A DNA stretch of 64,000 nt from Mesorhizobium sp. (GTDB taxonomy: Bacteria; Pseudomonadota; Alphaproteobacteria; Rhizobiales; Rhizobiaceae). Every line of letters starts with the position of its first letter. The stretch's first letter is position 1. The notes below the pieces were generated by a model that worked only from the letters and a program-made list of their open reading frames with translations, ran no database searches and was not told the origin of the DNA. The position numbers and the translations under genes were made by a program. Shown piece after piece: positions 9,058 through 17,561 of the stretch. Location of the stretch: the NCBI GenBank assembly GCA_004020545.1, contig SAQE01000009.1, positions 62,001 to 126,000 of the forward strand. Direction: 5' to 3'.

Positions 9058-10278
9058 TTATGCGGAATAGCGCTGGAAGATCAGCGTTGCGTTGGTGCCA
9101 CCGAAACCGAAGGAATTGGACAAAACGGTGTCGATCCTGGCGTTGTCGATGCGCTTGCGCACGATCGGCATGCCCTCGAACTCCGGATCGAGCTCCTCGA
9201 TATGGGCGCTCTCGCCGATGAAGCCGCCCTGCATCATCAGGATCGAATAGATCGATTCCTGGACGCCGGCAGCACCCAGCGAATGGCCGGTGAGGGACTT
9301 GGTCGAGGTGATGAACGGCATCTTGTCGCCGAACACTTCGCGGATGGCGCCCATTTCCTTGGAGTCGCCGACCGGCGTCGAGGTGCCGTGCGTGTTGATG
9401 TAGTCGACCGGCGAAGCCACCGTGGCAAGCGCCTGCCGCATGCAGCGCACCGCGCCTTCTCCCGAAGGAGCAACCATGTCGTAGCCGTCGGACGTCGCGC
9501 CGTAGCCGACGATCTCGGCGTAGATCTTGGCGCCGCGCGCCTTGGCGTGCTCCAGCTCCTCCAGCACCAGAACGCCCGCGCCGCCGGCGATGACGAAGCC
9601 GTCGCGGTTGACGTCATAGGCGCGCGAAGCGGTCGATGCCTTGTCATTGAATTTCGACGACATGGCGCCCATGGCATCGAACAGGTCCGACATCGTCCAA
9701 TCGAGATCCTCGTGGCCGCCTGCAAACATCATGTCCTGCTTGCCCCACTGGATCAGCTCGTAGGCATTGCCGATGCAATGCGCCGAGGTCGAGCAGGCCG
9801 ACGAGATCGAGTAGTTGACGCCGTGGATCTTGAACCAGGTGGCCAAAGTGGCCGAAGCCGTCGACGACATCGCCTTCGGCACGGCGAACGGGCCGATGCG
9901 CTTCGGGCTGCCGTTCTTGAGCGTGGTTTCGGCGGCTTCGACGATGGTTCTGGTCGACGGCCCGCCGGAGCCCATGACGATGCCTGTCCGTTCATTGGTG
10001 ATGTCGCTTTCGCCAAGCCCGGCGTCCGCGATGGCCTGATCCATGGCGACATGGTTCCAGGCAGCGCCCTGCGACAGGAAACGCATGGCGCGGCGGTCGA
10101 TCATCGGCGACGGGTCGAGCGTCGGCGCACCCCATACCTGGCAGCGGAAGCCGTGCTCGGCGAAGGAATTGGAAAAGCTGATGCCGGACCTGGCATCGTA
10201 AAGCGAGGCCTGCACCTCATTGGCGTTGTTGCCGATCGACGACACAATGCCGAGGCCTGACACTACGACACGTCTCAT
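9058..10278 (-). CDS. fabB: Beta-ketoacyl-ACP synthase I FabB
   Basis: The 406-residue thiolase-fold condensing enzyme elongates acyl-ACP and is needed for unsaturated fatty acids made through FabA. The nucleophile is C162 in [12 protein letters not shown]; the two active-site histidines are in [12 protein letters not shown] and [10 protein letters not shown]. The ATG at 10278 is chosen because AAGGAG lies seven bases upstream and the protein then begins [10 protein letters not shown] as in the family; the frame is open further upstream. It lies between fabA and fabI on the same strand. Confidence 0.95.
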   Translation of the reverse strand: MRRVVVSGLGIVSSIGNNANEVQASLYDARSGISFSNSFAEHGFRCQVWGAPTLDPSPMIDRRAMRFLSQGAAWNHVAMDQAIADAGLGESDITNERTGIVMGSGGPSTRTIVEAAETTLKNGSPKRIGPFAVPKAMSSTASATLATWFKIHGVNYSISSACSTSAHCIGNAYELIQWGKQDMMFAGGHEDLDWTMSDLFDAMGAMSSKFNDKASTASRAYDVNRDGFVIAGGAGVLVLEELEHAKARGAKIYAEIVGYGATSDGYDMVAPSGEGAVRCMRQALATVASPVDYINTHGTSTPVGDSKEMGAIREVFGDKMPFITSTKSLTGHSLGAAGVQESIYSILMMQGGFIGESAHIEELDPEFEGMPIVRKRIDNARIDTVLSNSFGFGGTNATLIFQRYSA

Positions 10279-10302
10279 TCGCAACTCCTTCCGGCGTATT
10301 TT

Positions 10303-10388
10303 GGCGAAAAACCTAATCGGTTTTCGCCTTCGATCATACGCAAAATAAACTGCCGCGGCGTCCTTGCGCATCCGTCGGATACGCAAGG
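10303..10388. repeat. Two inverted repeats between fabA and fabB
   Basis: GGCGAAAAACC at 10303-10313 faces GGTTTTCGCC at 10319-10328, and CCTTGCG...ATCCG at 10362-10374 faces CGGAT...CGCAAGG at 10376-10388. Both lie in the 127-base fabA-fabB gap and could form mRNA hairpins that adjust the relative expression of the two genes. That role is inference. Confidence 0.55.
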
Positions 10389-10405
10389 CCCTGTGGCGAA
10401 AGCGA

Positions 10406-10921
10406 TCAGGCGGCGGACTGCTTCGACAGCCCTACCTTCAGATCCGTTGCCGCGTATATGGGTTCGCCATCTGCCTTGAGCCAGCCATCGGCGATGCCGA
10501 GCACGAGGCGACCGCGCATCACGCGCTTGAAGTCGACGCCATATTCGACCTTCTTGACCGACGGCGTCACCATGCCTTTGAACTTCACTTCGCCGGTCGA
10601 CAGCGCCATGCCCTTGCCGGGCTCGCCGAGCCAGCCGAGATAGAAGCCGGTCAATTGCCACATGGCGTCGAGGCCCAGGCAGCCCGGCATGATCGGGTTG
10701 CCGATGAAATGGCAGGCGAAAAACCAAAGATCCGGCTTGATGTCGAATTCGGCGCGGATGAAACCCTTGTCGAAGGCGCCGCCGGTCTCGCTGATCTCGG
10801 TGATGCGGTCGAACATCAGCATCGGCGGGTAGGGTAACTGGGCGTTTCCCGGTCCGAACAGCTCGCCGCGGGCGCAGGCAAGCAGTTCCTCGTAATCGTA
10901 GCTGGACTTTTGACCCGCCAT
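10406..10921 (-). CDS. fabA: 3-hydroxydecanoyl-ACP dehydratase/isomerase FabA
   Basis: FabA dehydrates 3-hydroxydecanoyl-ACP and isomerises trans-2 to cis-3-decenoyl-ACP, the branch point for unsaturated fatty acids. The 171-residue hotdog protein shows the active-site His71 ([10 protein letters not shown]) and Asp85 (CLGLDAMWQ), matching H70/D84 of the E. coli enzyme. It is the first gene of fabA-fabB-fabI and is divergent from irr, sharing a 246-base intergenic region. Confidence 0.96.
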   Translation of the reverse strand: MAGQKSSYDYEELLACARGELFGPGNAQLPYPPMLMFDRITEISETGGAFDKGFIRAEFDIKPDLWFFACHFIGNPIMPGCLGLDAMWQLTGFYLGWLGEPGKGMALSTGEVKFKGMVTPSVKKVEYGVDFKRVMRGRLVLGIADGWLKADGEPIYAATDLKVGLSKQSAA

Positions 10922-11167
10922 TGACTCCGTCCCCGTTTTCGTTCCGGGCGGCAGGGCGCCCTCGGTCGTCGGTTTCCTAACACACTCTGTTTGTGGCCGG
11001 AAACCGGCGTTTGCGCTTAACCCGTGCGCCTGCCTGGGTCAATGCGCGCTATTGATCGCATTTGGACGACAGAATATATGTCGGGAGGTGTCCAGTTTTT
11101 GGCGATGACGTCTTTTTGCCATTCTGGACCTGTCTATGGGGCTGGGCCACGGGCTTCGACGGGATAG

Positions 11168-11599
11168 ATGGATTCGGACTGCCGGAAGGAAAATGTCGCT
11201 GTGGACAAGCGGGTTCGCGAAGCCGGCCTGAGGCCGACGCGCCAGCGCATCGCGCTGGCCGATCTGCTTTTCGCCAAGGGCGACCGTCATCTCTCGGCCG
11301 AGGAACTGCATGAAGAGGCGATCGCCGCCGGCGTGCCGGTTTCGCTGGCGACCGTCTACAATGCTCTGCACCAGTTCACTCAGGCCGGGCTGCTGCGCAT
11401 CCTCGCGGTCGAAGGGTCCAAGACCTATTTCGACACCAACACGTCGGATCACCATCATTTCTATGTCGAGGGCGAGAACCGGATCTTCGACATCGCCAGC
11501 GGCCCGGTGGGCGTCTCCAACCTGCCGGAGCCTCCGGAAGGCATGGAGATAGCCAATGTCGACATCGTCGTGAGGCTGCGCCCCAAGCGCCGCGGCTGA
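11168..11599 (+). CDS. irr: Iron response regulator Irr (Fur family)
   Basis: Irr is the rhizobial Fur-family regulator that senses iron through haem and represses haem synthesis and iron-using genes under iron limitation. The 143-residue product has the Fur winged helix (LSAEELHEE, SLATVYNALHQF) and the haem-binding HHH motif at 95-97 in SDHHHFYVEGENR. It lacks the C-terminal cysteine pairs of classical Fur. Adjacency to fabA is a known rhizobial arrangement from general experience; no clear ICE box was recognised upstream. Confidence 0.93.
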   Translation: MDSDCRKENVAVDKRVREAGLRPTRQRIALADLLFAKGDRHLSAEELHEEAIAAGVPVSLATVYNALHQFTQAGLLRILAVEGSKTYFDTNTSDHHHFYVEGENRIFDIASGPVGVSNLPEPPEGMEIANVDIVVRLRPKRRG

Positions 11600-11608
11600 T
11601 CCTTGGCA

Positions 11609-11986
11609 ATGCGGTCCCTCGATCTGACGATCCGGCTGGAATGGGTCGTCGCTGCCGCGGCGGCCATCGTCTTCTACAAAATGACCGGTGTCTCGTGGTG
11701 GCTGCTTGCGCTGCTCATCCTGGCGCCGGACCTGTCGATGCTGGGCTATCTCGCCGGGCCGCGTGTCGGCGCAGCCTCCTACAATGCCATGCACATCCTG
11801 ATTGCCCCGCTCGTCCTTGCGCTCGCGGGCGTCCTGTTTGGCGGTCCGGTCACGATCGCGGTGGCGCTCATCTGGATCGCCCATATCGCCATCGACCGCG
11901 CGCTCGGCTACGGCCTGAAACTGCCCACCGGTTTTCAGGATACGCATCTCGGGCGGATCGGCAGCGACCGGGGCGCGGCCGGCTAG
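11609..11986 (+). CDS. DUF4260-type small membrane protein
   Basis: The 125-residue protein has three or four hydrophobic segments and the family words WWLLALLILAPDLSMLGY and WIAHIAIDRALGYGLK. The C-terminal TGFQDTHLGRIG is also characteristic of DUF4260 proteins, which have no assigned function. The ATG at 11609 is two codons after a possible TTG. Its stop TAG runs into AGCGTTGAGGTCAATTCC just before plsY. It lies directly downstream of irr on the same strand, so read-through from irr is plausible. Confidence 0.75.
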   Translation: MRSLDLTIRLEWVVAAAAAIVFYKMTGVSWWLLALLILAPDLSMLGYLAGPRVGAASYNAMHILIAPLVLALAGVLFGGPVTIAVALIWIAHIAIDRALGYGLKLPTGFQDTHLGRIGSDRGAAG

Positions 11987-12004
11987 AGCGTTGAGGTCAA
12001 TTCC

Positions 12005-12691
12005 ATGGTTTTCTGGATAGCGAGCGCGATTGGACTGGCGATCGCTTATCTCGTCGGCTCCACGCCTACGGGCTATCTGGCGGGGAGACTGCTCAAGGGT
12101 ATCGATATCCGCGAGCATGGCTCCAGGTCCACCGGGGCAACGAACGTCTTGCGAACCCTCGGGAAATGGCCCGCTTTGGCGGTGCTCGTGACAGATGTGC
12201 TCAAAGGCATGGCAGCGATCGTCTTTGCCCGCTGGTTTTGTCCTTGGCTCTACGCATTGCCGGTCGTCATGCCATCGCAAGCGCCTGACCCGCAAACCTT
12301 TGTGCCTTGGGCTGTCTGCTTGGCCGGGCTTGTCGTGTTGTTGGGCCATGGCCGTTCGATCTGGCTGAATTTCACAGGCGGCAAATCCGCCGCGACGGGG
12401 CTCGGGGTGTTGCTGGCAATGTCTTGGCCGGTAGGCTTGGGTGCTGCCACGGTTTTTGCCGTTGTGCTGGCTATTTCCCGGATTGTTTCGCTTGGTTCGA
12501 TGCTGGCGGCGTTGACCGCGATCGCCCTCGTCTGCGGCCTGGAGCAACCGTTGCCCTATCGGTTGCTGGTAATCGCAGGTGGCATTTACGTGATTGTGCG
12601 CCATCGCGCCAACATTCAGCGGCTTCTGGCCGGGACAGAGCCTCGCCTGGGGCAAAGTGGCCCTGGATTGAAAGTGGAACCGCAAGTTTAG
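12005..12691 (+). CDS. plsY: Glycerol-3-phosphate acyltransferase PlsY-like
   Basis: PlsY transfers an acyl group from acyl-phosphate to glycerol-3-phosphate in the inner membrane, the first step of phospholipid synthesis. The 228-residue protein has PlsY motif 1 (YLVGSTPTGYLAGRLL, about 15-30), motif 2 (GSRSTGATNVLRTLGK, about 40-55) and motif 3 (FTGGKSAATGLGVLLA). Its codon choice is visibly less GC-biased than its neighbours, and its usual neighbour pyrC is absent, so it may be a second, acquired PlsY; this is inference. Confidence 0.85.
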   Translation: MVFWIASAIGLAIAYLVGSTPTGYLAGRLLKGIDIREHGSRSTGATNVLRTLGKWPALAVLVTDVLKGMAAIVFARWFCPWLYALPVVMPSQAPDPQTFVPWAVCLAGLVVLLGHGRSIWLNFTGGKSAATGLGVLLAMSWPVGLGAATVFAVVLAISRIVSLGSMLAALTAIALVCGLEQPLPYRLLVIAGGIYVIVRHRANIQRLLAGTEPRLGQSGPGLKVEPQV

Positions 12692-12776
12692 GCGCATAAA
12701 GTTCGGGGTCGTGATCGCCGATAGGGGCAGCCGTCGGCGCGGACCGGGCTCCCGATAATCATGACACGCGCTGAGA

Positions 12777-13334
12777 TCAGTTCTTGACCTTTTCGCCGGG
12801 ATAGGCGCCCCAGACCTGCGACTGGGCGATCCAGCCGGTATGACCCTCGAAGGTCATCTCGCACCACTGACCGTCGCATTTCTTGATCGAGCCCATGACG
12901 CCGGGCTCGAGGATGGCGACGACGCCGGCATCCTTGTCGGGATCGTCAAGCAGATTGATTCGGCCGCCCTTGCTGCGCTGCCAGGGGGCGACGATCGCGG
13001 TACGGCGGCCCGAAAGCAGCGACTGGTTGATCCAGCCCTCCGAGCCGTCCGCATCGCGCACGCGGCGCCAGGTGTCGAACTCCTGGATGATTTCCATCGG
13101 CAGCCCTGCCTTCATATACATCCAGTCGACCGAATAATTGGCGCCCGGGCCGACGCGCGAGTTGACCCGCCCCGATTTCAGGCTGACGAAACGCGGCAGC
13201 GGCAAGCCGCTCGGCCCCAAGGTCACCGTCTGTGCCGGCATGGCCGCGCCCTGCGCGGATGCCTGCGGAGCGCAAAGCAAAGCGCCGAGGACGGCTGCGC
13301 TGAAAGCCAGGCGAAGCGACGCGAAACCAGACAC
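12777..13334 (-). CDS. Secreted tandem SH3-like domain protein
   Basis: The 185-residue protein has a signal peptide ending near PQASAQG (about residue 29), then two bacterial SH3-type modules: one around RVNSRVGPGANYSVDWMY with DADGSEGWINQ, and a second around NLLDDPDKDAGVVAILEPG with GHTGWIAQSQ. Such proteins act in the periplasm, often near peptidoglycan; no catalytic domain is present. It is divergent from the 2-hydroxyacid dehydrogenase gene. Confidence 0.8.
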   Translation of the reverse strand: MSGFASLRLAFSAAVLGALLCAPQASAQGAAMPAQTVTLGPSGLPLPRFVSLKSGRVNSRVGPGANYSVDWMYMKAGLPMEIIQEFDTWRRVRDADGSEGWINQSLLSGRRTAIVAPWQRSKGGRINLLDDPDKDAGVVAILEPGVMGSIKKCDGQWCEMTFEGHTGWIAQSQVWGAYPGEKVKN

Positions 13335-13503
13335 CGTTGTTCCTTTCGGCGCCGTTCCGTAGGGATGAGCGCCCCTTTTTCTTTGTCTTCGGCGGCACCG
13401 CTTGTTACAGGAGTGGGCTGATGCCGCGATCGGCCATAAGTTTCGCCGGTCTTGGTTAAAGAGGTCTCAACGAGATCGGTTTCGAGGAAGCTTCGGGGAT
13501 AAA

Positions 13504-14505
13504 ATGGCAGGCAAAAAACGGCCCCTCGTCGTCATCACGCGCAAGCTGCCCGATCCGGTCGAAACCCGCATGCGCGAACTGTTCGACGCGCGGCTCAATG
13601 TCGAGGACCGCCCGATGACCCAGCCGGAGCTGGTCGCGGCGGTCAAGGAAGCCGACGTTCTGGTCCCGACCATCACCGACCACATCGATGCCGCGCTGAT
13701 CGCCCAGGCCGGCGAGAACCTGAAGCTGATCGCCAATTTCGGCAACGGTGTCGACAAGATCGATGTCGCGGCGGCCGCCAAGAAAGGCATCACCGTCACC
13801 AACACGCCCAATGTGCTCACCGAAGATACAGCCGACATGACCATGGCGCTGATGCTGGCGGTGCCGCGGCGGCTGGCCGAAGGCGCCAATGTGCTCACCG
13901 GCGAGAAGAAATGGGCCGGCTGGTCGCCGACATGGATGCTCGGCCGCCGCATCTGGGGCAAGCGGCTCGGCATCGTCGGCATGGGCCGCATCGGCACGGC
14001 GGTCGCCAGGCGCGCCAAGGCGTTTGGCCTGTCCATCCACTACCACAATCGCCATCGCGTGCTGCCGGCGGTCGAAGACGAGCTGGAAGCGACCTACTGG
14101 GAAAGCCTCGACCAGATGCTCGCCCGCATGGACATCATCTCGGTCAACTGCCCGTCGACGCCGGCGACCTTCCATCTGCTGTCGGCCCGACGCCTGGCGC
14201 TGATGCAGCCGACCGCCTACATCGTCAACACCGCGCGCGGCGACATCATCGACGAGGACTCGCTGGTCAAGCTGATCCAGGACGGCAAGATCGCCGGCGC
14301 CGGCCTCGACGTCTACGAGCATGAGCCGGCGCTGAACAGCAAGCTCTTGAAGCTCGCCGCCAGGGGCAAGGTCGTTCTCCTGCCGCATATGGGCTCGGCC
14401 ACGCTCGAGGGCCGCATCGACATGGGCGAGAAGGTGATCATCAACATCCGCGCCTTTTTCGACGGCCACCGTCCGCCGGATCGCGTGCTGCCGCTGAGGA
14501 CCTGA
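13504..14505 (+). CDS. D-2-hydroxyacid dehydrogenase (glyoxylate/hydroxypyruvate reductase type)
   Basis: The 333-residue protein is of the D-isomer-specific dehydrogenase family. It has the Rossmann motif GMGRIG at 159-164, the catalytic arginine in VNTARGDIID, the glutamate in GLDVYEHEPA and the histidine in LLPHMGSATLEGR. The family reduces glyoxylate, hydroxypyruvate or other 2-keto acids with NAD(P)H; the exact substrate cannot be read from sequence. The ATG at 13504 starts MAGKKRPLVVITRK; longer in-frame extension lacks family similarity. Confidence 0.88.
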   Translation: MAGKKRPLVVITRKLPDPVETRMRELFDARLNVEDRPMTQPELVAAVKEADVLVPTITDHIDAALIAQAGENLKLIANFGNGVDKIDVAAAAKKGITVTNTPNVLTEDTADMTMALMLAVPRRLAEGANVLTGEKKWAGWSPTWMLGRRIWGKRLGIVGMGRIGTAVARRAKAFGLSIHYHNRHRVLPAVEDELEATYWESLDQMLARMDIISVNCPSTPATFHLLSARRLALMQPTAYIVNTARGDIIDEDSLVKLIQDGKIAGAGLDVYEHEPALNSKLLKLAARGKVVLLPHMGSATLEGRIDMGEKVIINIRAFFDGHRPPDRVLPLRT

Positions 14506-14519
14506 AACTTCGCGGCCGT

Positions 14520-14933
14520 TCAGGCGGCGACCGTAAGGGCGCCGTCCTCGGCGACGTTCACGCTGATTCCGCGAAAGGTGTCGAACACGTCGCGGCCAAG
14601 CCGCACCGCCATCGGCGCTTCCCAGCCCATTTCCCGGGCGACGATCAGGCCGAGCAGCAGGATGGCGTCCGGCTCATGCAGCACAAGTGCGGCCGGCGCG
14701 CGGCCGTTGCGGACCAGTTCCAGCAGCACCGCCGAAGCCGACGACGAGCCGATGGTGCCCGGCAGGAACAGCACGCGGCCGGAAATCACCTCGCCATGCT
14801 GCGGATGACGTACATCGGCGATGCGGCCGCTCCGCGGGTCGACGCCGCCCCAGAAGCTGATCGGCGCCGTCAGCACCAGCGCTTCGCCTTCGCCAGCCTT
14901 GCCCGGCACCAGGATTTCGGTGGCGGCGCTCAT
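14520..14933 (-). CDS. Aconitase X swivel (small) subunit
   Basis: The 137-residue protein resembles the swivelling domain (DUF126) of two-subunit aconitase X, with the words SFWGGVDPRSGRIADVRHPQ (about 27-46) and LPGTIGSSSASAVLLEL. Together with the large subunit it should form a type II AcnX hydro-lyase; characterised bacterial members dehydrate cis-3-hydroxy-L-proline. Its ATG overlaps the stop of the large-subunit gene by the ATGA junction, so translation is coupled. Confidence 0.85.
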   Translation of the reverse strand: MSAATEILVPGKAGEGEALVLTAPISFWGGVDPRSGRIADVRHPQHGEVISGRVLFLPGTIGSSSASAVLLELVRNGRAPAALVLHEPDAILLLGLIVAREMGWEAPMAVRLGRDVFDTFRGISVNVAEDGALTVAA

Positions 14934-16183
14934 GCGGCAATGTCCGTGAAGCGCGGCTTGCCGACGATCGCGCTTTCGACACAGTCGGCGAGCGAGGCGT
15001 AAAGCACCGCATAGCCGGTGTTGCCCGGCGCATAGTGAGCGAACTTCCCCGAATTGGTCATCAGCACGCCGTTGCTGAGCTCCGGCATGATCGGCGTCAC
15101 CACCACGCAGGTGTCGGCGACGATGACGACGCCGCTTGCTTCGAGCGCCTTTCGCCGGCCGTCCTGCTCCAGCGAGGCAAGCACGTGACGGCCGGTGCAG
15201 GCGTAGATCGGCACGGCGAGCCGCCTTCCGGCGATCAGCCGCTCCAGCATATCGAACTCGGCATGCGACAGGTGCGGGCTGCCGATCGCGATCGCGTCGA
15301 TGGTTTTTGGCGCAGCCGTTGTCGACAGGCCGGCGCGCGCCTTCGCCACCATCTGCGGCGTGACGCGGATCGTCGCCTCCGGTTCCGGCCCGGCCAGAAT
15401 GGTTTCGACGTCGGCAGCCTCGGGCGTCACGCCGGCAATGTGGAAGAGGCCGACGGCGCCGGATGATGCCGCGGCAGCGCCGAACGCCTTCAGCGCATCT
15501 TCGCCTGGGTGATTGGCGATGCCGGTGACGACGCCGATCGTATTGCCGACCTCGCGGCCATAAAGGCTGCCCAGCACTGGCCAGGCGATCTCGGAAGCGA
15601 AAAAGGTCGCGGAGAGAGCGGAGACGTCGAATACCAGCCTTGCCCGCCTGTTCTCCGGGTGATGCAGGCCATAGTCCGGCGCACGGCCGGTGATGGCGCA
15701 GGCAATGTCGAGGAAGTCGCCGTAGCGGTTCGTGCGGGCGCCCAGCACGGAGTTGCAGAACACCACGGCATTGGACTCACCCCAGGCGACGTCGCTGCCA
15801 AGCGTTGGCCTGTGCCCGGCCTGATAGGGCGCACAGGTCCAGCTCTGCTCGCAGCCGAGCCTGCGATAGGCTTCCATCATCCGCCGCGCCATGCCGCGCT
15901 GTGGCTCTTCCAGCCGGATGCGCGAGCAGCCCATCAGGTCGAGCGCCCCGACATTGAGCGTCGAGCGCACCGCGACCCTGGCGCCGCCTTCGACCAGCCG
16001 CTCGGCGAACAGCGTGCCGGAATCGCCGTGATAGAGCGCGCCGTCTATATGCGCCGAGGCGATCGGGATCAGCCGCGGCGCCCCGAGCAGCCGCGCGCTC
16101 TCGGCGACGATGCGCATCGCCATGGCGGCGCCGTCCTTGCCGGCGGCAGTTGCCTGTTCTTCGAAACTTAGCACAAGGCTCAA
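14930..16183 (-). CDS. Aconitase X catalytic (large) subunit
   Basis: The 417-residue protein matches the DUF521/AcnX catalytic subunit, with cysteine-containing segments typical of its Fe-S site (SWTCAPYQAGHRP about 114-126, AVVFCNSVLGARTNRYGDF about 139-157, VVIVADTCVVVTPIM). Known AcnX II enzymes act as cis-3-hydroxy-L-proline dehydratases; mevalonate-phosphate dehydratases of archaea are relatives. The start is a TTG at 16183 overlapping the GNAT gene stop, with AAGGTG upstream. It is part of a four-gene coupled operon. Confidence 0.85.
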   Translation of the reverse strand: MSLVLSFEEQATAAGKDGAAMAMRIVAESARLLGAPRLIPIASAHIDGALYHGDSGTLFAERLVEGGARVAVRSTLNVGALDLMGCSRIRLEEPQRGMARRMMEAYRRLGCEQSWTCAPYQAGHRPTLGSDVAWGESNAVVFCNSVLGARTNRYGDFLDIACAITGRAPDYGLHHPENRRARLVFDVSALSATFFASEIAWPVLGSLYGREVGNTIGVVTGIANHPGEDALKAFGAAAASSGAVGLFHIAGVTPEAADVETILAGPEPEATIRVTPQMVAKARAGLSTTAAPKTIDAIAIGSPHLSHAEFDMLERLIAGRRLAVPIYACTGRHVLASLEQDGRRKALEASGVVIVADTCVVVTPIMPELSNGVLMTNSGKFAHYAPGNTGYAVLYASLADCVESAIVGKPRFTDIAA

Positions 16184-16668
16184 GACAACACCTTGCGCAT
16201 GGTGATCGATGTCGGCCGGTCATAGCCCGCATGCGCCGTGCGCTCGGTTTCGCGAAAGCCGAGCCGGGCGAAGGCCGCATGGTTCTCAGTCAGTTCGATG
16301 CGCGTCTGCAACTCGATAGCGTTTTTACCGCGCCGGCCGGCAAAATCCTCGACGGCCCGCATCAGCCGGCCGCCTATGCCTCGCCCCTGCAGGCTGGGGT
16401 CGACCGCAAGCTTGCCGACATAGAAATCCTTCGCCCTGTCCAGCGCGAAGACGCAGCCGACGATCCGGCCATTCTCCACGGCCAGGAACGCCGTCTCCTG
16501 CCTTGCCTTGTGGCTAAGGCTCTCCGGCGTCAGCCGATGCGCCGAGGATGGCGGGTCGATGACGCCGTCCATATAGGCGAAGGCGCGCCGGATCAGCGCC
16601 AGCAATTCGTCCCACTCCGCGAAGTCTGGCGGAAGCTCGATGACAAGGGGAGCGGCCAGCTGGTCCAT
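16180..16668 (-). CDS. GNAT-family N-acetyltransferase
   Basis: The 162-residue protein carries the GNAT acetyl-CoA motif in LAVDPSLQGRGIGGRLMRAV (about 87-106; R/Q-x-x-G-x-G/A) and the following ENHAAFARLGF motif B. The substrate is unknown. It starts 4 bases after the moeB-like gene and its stop overlaps the AcnX large-subunit TTG, so it is made in step with a hydroxyproline-type dehydratase; acetylation of an amino-acid product is a possible but unproven link. Confidence 0.85.
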   Translation of the reverse strand: MDQLAAPLVIELPPDFAEWDELLALIRRAFAYMDGVIDPPSSAHRLTPESLSHKARQETAFLAVENGRIVGCVFALDRAKDFYVGKLAVDPSLQGRGIGGRLMRAVEDFAGRRGKNAIELQTRIELTENHAAFARLGFRETERTAHAGYDRPTSITMRKVLS

Positions 16669-16672
16669 GGGC

Positions 16673-17428
16673 TCAGACCGCCTTGTAGCGGACGGTGTCG
16701 AAGCGGGCGGTGAGCCCGTCGTAAAGCAGCAGCCGGCCGACCAGCGGCTCGCCGATGCCGGCAATCAGCTTGATCGCTTCCATCGCTTCCAGCGTGCCGA
16801 CGACGCCCGTCAGCGCGCCGACGATGCCGGCAACGGCGCAGGACGGCACCAGCCCTTCCGGCGGAGCTTCCGGGAAAAGGTCGCGGTAACTTGGATTGCG
16901 CTTGCCGTCGGCGCCCGTCTCAAACGGCTTGAGCACCGTCACCGAGCCATCGAAGCGGCCGACGGCGGCGGTCACCAGAGGCTTCCTTTCCAGCGCGCAC
17001 GCATCGGCCAGCGCATAGCGTGTCTCGAAATTGTCGGAACCGTCGACGACGACATCGTAGCGGGCGACGAGGGCAGGGGCGTTTTCCGCTATCAGCCTGA
17101 GGCGATGCAACTCTACTTTGACGTTGGGATTGATGCGCATGATCGCTTCCCGTGCGCTGTCGGTCTTCGCCATGCCGATCGTGTCGCTGCCGTGGATCAC
17201 CTGCCGCTGCAGGTTGGATAGTGAGACATCGTCGTCATCGACGATGCCGAGCGTGCCGACGCCGGCCGCGGCAAGATATTCAAGCACAGGCGCCCCCAGC
17301 CCGCCGGCGCCGATCACCAGCACCCGCGCCCGTTTCAGCTTCTGCTGGCCGGCGCCGCCGATCTCGGGCAGCACGATGTGGCGGGCATAGCGTTCGAGCT
17401 CTTCGTCGGTCAGGGCGGCATCGGTCAT
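16673..17428 (-). CDS. moeB: MoeB/ThiF-family adenylyltransferase lacking the zinc CxxC pair
   Basis: The 251-residue E1-like enzyme has the nucleotide motif GAGGLG at 40-45, the SNLQRQVIHG segment (71-80) and the DGSDNFETRY loop (129-138). MoeB adenylates the C-terminus of MoaD in molybdopterin synthesis; ThiF does so for ThiS. Where zinc-binding members have Cys-x2-Cys this protein reads NPSYRDLFPE (178-187), so that pair is missing, while Cys197 in VPSCAVAG is kept. It heads the GNAT-AcnX operon. MoeB against ThiF cannot be decided from sequence alone. Confidence 0.8.
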   Translation of the reverse strand: MTDAALTDEELERYARHIVLPEIGGAGQQKLKRARVLVIGAGGLGAPVLEYLAAAGVGTLGIVDDDDVSLSNLQRQVIHGSDTIGMAKTDSAREAIMRINPNVKVELHRLRLIAENAPALVARYDVVVDGSDNFETRYALADACALERKPLVTAAVGRFDGSVTVLKPFETGADGKRNPSYRDLFPEAPPEGLVPSCAVAGIVGALTGVVGTLEAMEAIKLIAGIGEPLVGRLLLYDGLTARFDTVRYKAV

Positions 17429-17463
17429 GGCTGGACCTTATAGCTGGTGCAAAGCCTTGTCAT

Positions 17464-17531
17464 GTACGGGCAAGGCGAAGCCTGTTCCGCAGGGCAAGTA
17501 CGGGCAAGGCGAAGCCTTGTCCCGAAGGCAA
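17464..17531. repeat. Two tandem copies of a 34-base unit
   Basis: GTACGGGCAAGGCGAAGCC occurs at 17464 and again at 17498, each followed by a similar CCG..GGCAA tail. The pair lies in the 133-base gap between moeB and recF. Its function is unknown. Confidence 0.7.
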
Positions 17532-17561
17532 GCGCTGACGCCCGTTGGGTTCCTCAAGAGG

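Noticed and set aside
11039..12697. A 552-codon minus-strand open frame opposite irr and plsY
   Set aside because: It overlaps three supported genes and has antisense-type composition.
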